Shown in pieces: positions 40,850 to 42,127 of a stretch of 42,127 nt of DNA. Under the pieces are notes generated by a model. The model had not been told where the DNA came from. It ran no database searches and saw only the letters and a program-made list of their open reading frames with translations. Within the stretch, counting starts at the first letter, position 1; each line of letters starts with the position of its first letter. The translations under genes were made by a program, and so were the position numbers. The DNA comes from DATFXM01 sp035315885 (GTDB taxonomy: Bacteria > Acidobacteriota > Blastocatellia > UBA7656): the NCBI GenBank assembly GCA_035315885.1, contig DATFXM010000099.1:1-42127 (forward strand). The letters run 5' to 3'.

Positions 40850-42127
40850 CTATCGCTGGGTGAAGCTTCTGATCGTATACATCACCGCAGGATAAACGTA
40901 ATAAATCAGTATCAAGAACAATCCGAGTGCGAACAACAACGCATAGTTTTGCCACAGGCCTGTTTGAACGGCTCTGAGCAGGAAGGAACTACCTTGGGTG
41001 ATCCATCCCGCCAGGTTGACTGCAAGATCGATGACCCACTTGTCCCACCAACCGCTGATTCGCGACCACAGCCTTGTAAACCAGGCGCTGCCGTTTACAC
41101 CGCCGTCGACCACTGTTGCGTCAACGCGCCATAAGCCGTTGTTGATGGCCTTGCCCGCCTCAACACCCTTCACGTCCAGCAGCCAGTCCCAGTACCACTT
41201 GTTGAAGCTCAGCTTGTAGAGAGGTCGCAGTCGAGCCGCCCATTGCTTCGGCAGCTCGGGATTGTTCACGTAGAACGAGCGACCAAGGAAAATCCCGCCG
41301 GCTGCAATCGCGAGCGACAACAGCATGAGCACGTACTCGTTCGGATTGATAGGCTCAGGCTCGTGCTCGGCGCGCGCTTCAGCCTGAATGTTCTCTACGC
41401 GGGACTCAACCGCAGGCATCGTGAGGACTCTCGGCGCTTCGTGACGCATGTCTGCAATCACCGGTTCGAGCCAGTGTTCGAACACGTTGATATTCGCGCC
41501 GCTCAGGGCCCTCGGAATCCCGAAGAAACCGACTACGAGTGCGCCCACCGCCAGAACGATGAGCGGCATGGTCATCTTTGAGGGGGATTCGTGAGGTTCG
41601 AAATGCGCGTGCCGTACGTCGTGAGCGTCGAGTTGATCGCTTGCATCGTGTGCACCCACGTGCTCGCCCGGCCGATGATATGGACGATCGTCCACCGCGG
41701 CTACCGTCGCATCGTGCGGAAGCAGCTCTTTATCGTAAGCGGCTGCGTAGGCTTCGTCAGCTTCGCCTCCAGCGTGAACCTTGCGGAATCGCTCTTCGCC
41801 CCAGAATGTCAGAGCCATCAGTCGCGTCATGTAAAAAGCGGTGATTCCAGCAGTCGCAAAGCCGGCGGCCCAAAGGATCACTCCGCCGGGAAAGACGCTC
41901 GTCGAGAATGTCTTCCACAGAATCTCGTCTTTTGAGAAGAAGCCGGCGAAGGGAATGATTCCGCAGATCGCAAGCCACCCGAAACACATCGTCCAGTGGG
42001 TAGTCGGCAAGTACTTCTTCAGGCCGCCCATTCTGGGCATTTCCTGCTCGTGGTGCATGGCGTGGATCACCGACCCGGATCCGAGGAACAGCAAAGCTTT
42101 GAAGAAGGCGTGGGTGAAGACGTGAAA
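40850..42127 (-). CDS. nuoL: NADH-quinone oxidoreductase subunit L (5' end outside the window)
   Basis: The C-terminal 425 residues of NuoL, the longest antiporter-like subunit of complex I. The reading frame remains open through 42127, and its first visible residues (FHVFTHAFFKALLFLGSGSV) are mid-protein, so the start lies beyond the edge. Visible are IHAMHHEQEMPRMGGL, a His/Asp-rich hydrophilic insert (HRPGEHVGAHDASDQLDAHD), the lateral helix region and the C-terminal membrane helix. It would anchor the peripheral arm through the long amphipathic helix. It is followed by nuoM and nuoN. Confidence 0.96.
   Translation of the reverse strand, partial: FHVFTHAFFKALLFLGSGSVIHAMHHEQEMPRMGGLKKYLPTTHWTMCFGWLAICGIIPFAGFFSKDEILWKTFSTSVFPGGVILWAAGFATAGITAFYMTRLMALTFWGEERFRKVHAGGEADEAYAAAYDKELLPHDATVAAVDDRPYHRPGEHVGAHDASDQLDAHDVRHAHFEPHESPSKMTMPLIVLAVGALVVGFFGIPRALSGANINVFEHWLEPVIADMRHEAPRVLTMPAVESRVENIQAEARAEHEPEPINPNEYVLMLLSLAIAAGGIFLGRSFYVNNPELPKQWAARLRPLYKLSFNKWYWDWLLDVKGVEAGKAINNGLWRVDATVVDGGVNGSAWFTRLWSRISGWWDKWVIDLAVNLAGWITQGSSFLLRAVQTGLWQNYALLFALGLFLILIYYVYPAVMYTIRSFTQR

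Overview
The window reads as a chromosomal segment of an uncultured or little-studied Gram-negative soil-type bacterium, most plausibly Acidobacteriota (Blastocatellia-like). This is an inference from protein style: an energy-transducing TonB with a Gly-rich linker, a TAT-exported Gfo/Idh/MocA oxidoreductase, a secreted creatininase-like protein, a DPP-type S9 peptidase, a giant DUF2339 membrane protein, and a nuoL-M-N block. No tRNA, rRNA, CRISPR array, transposase or phage gene was found. Coding density is high and all recognised genes look intact, except nuoL, which is cut by the right window edge.

Layout. 1-4.4 kb (+): MarR regulator, double-BON periplasmic protein, HtrA protease with a strong terminator, and an M28 peptidase that appears to be expressed from a leaderless mRNA. 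4.4-7.6 kb: a small unknown gene converging on TonB, then a zinc-ribbon membrane protein and an exported creatininase-family protein, all three (-). 7.8-13.6 kb (+): the classic MoxR ATPase / DUF58 / transglutaminase trio, then a kynurenine-formamidase-like cyclase and a tiny basic protein. 13.6-17.6 kb: an exported amidohydrolase (-) diverging from a two-gene ABC exporter (+). 17.7-23.7 kb (-): benzoylformate-decarboxylase-like ThDP enzyme, DUF1003, an NRAMP-related transporter with a structured leader, MaoC hydratase, DUF2889 and transaldolase. 24-28 kb (-): DUF2339 and a second MarR with a well-formed operator/promoter. 28.3-34.5 kb (-): S9 peptidase, PQQ-type beta-propeller lipoprotein, acyl-CoA dehydrogenase and SCP-x-type thiolase. 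34.7-36 kb (+): Gfo/Idh/MocA. 36-42 kb (-): nuoL-nuoM-nuoN-atpZ-like gene and a coiled-coil membrane protein.

The most unusual feature is a family of heptanucleotide tandem arrays, general form (CTGNNNN)n on one strand, at about eleven places in 42 kb. They occur in several sequence families (CTGAGTG, CTGCCTA, AGATTTC/AGATTTG, CTGGTTT) and often as inverted pairs that would fold into long hairpins. They sit at gene borders: several touch or supply stop codons, one lies inside the 5' end of the thiolase gene, and three end about 5-12 bp upstream of a predicted -35 position. They resemble the STRR heptamers of cyanobacteria in form, but their function here is unknown.

Regulatory structure is otherwise sparse but legible: two MarR-type palindromes, several sigma70-like promoters, two probable leaderless transcripts, one strong terminator, and a metal-transporter leader with two mutually exclusive hairpins and a U-tract just before the start codon.
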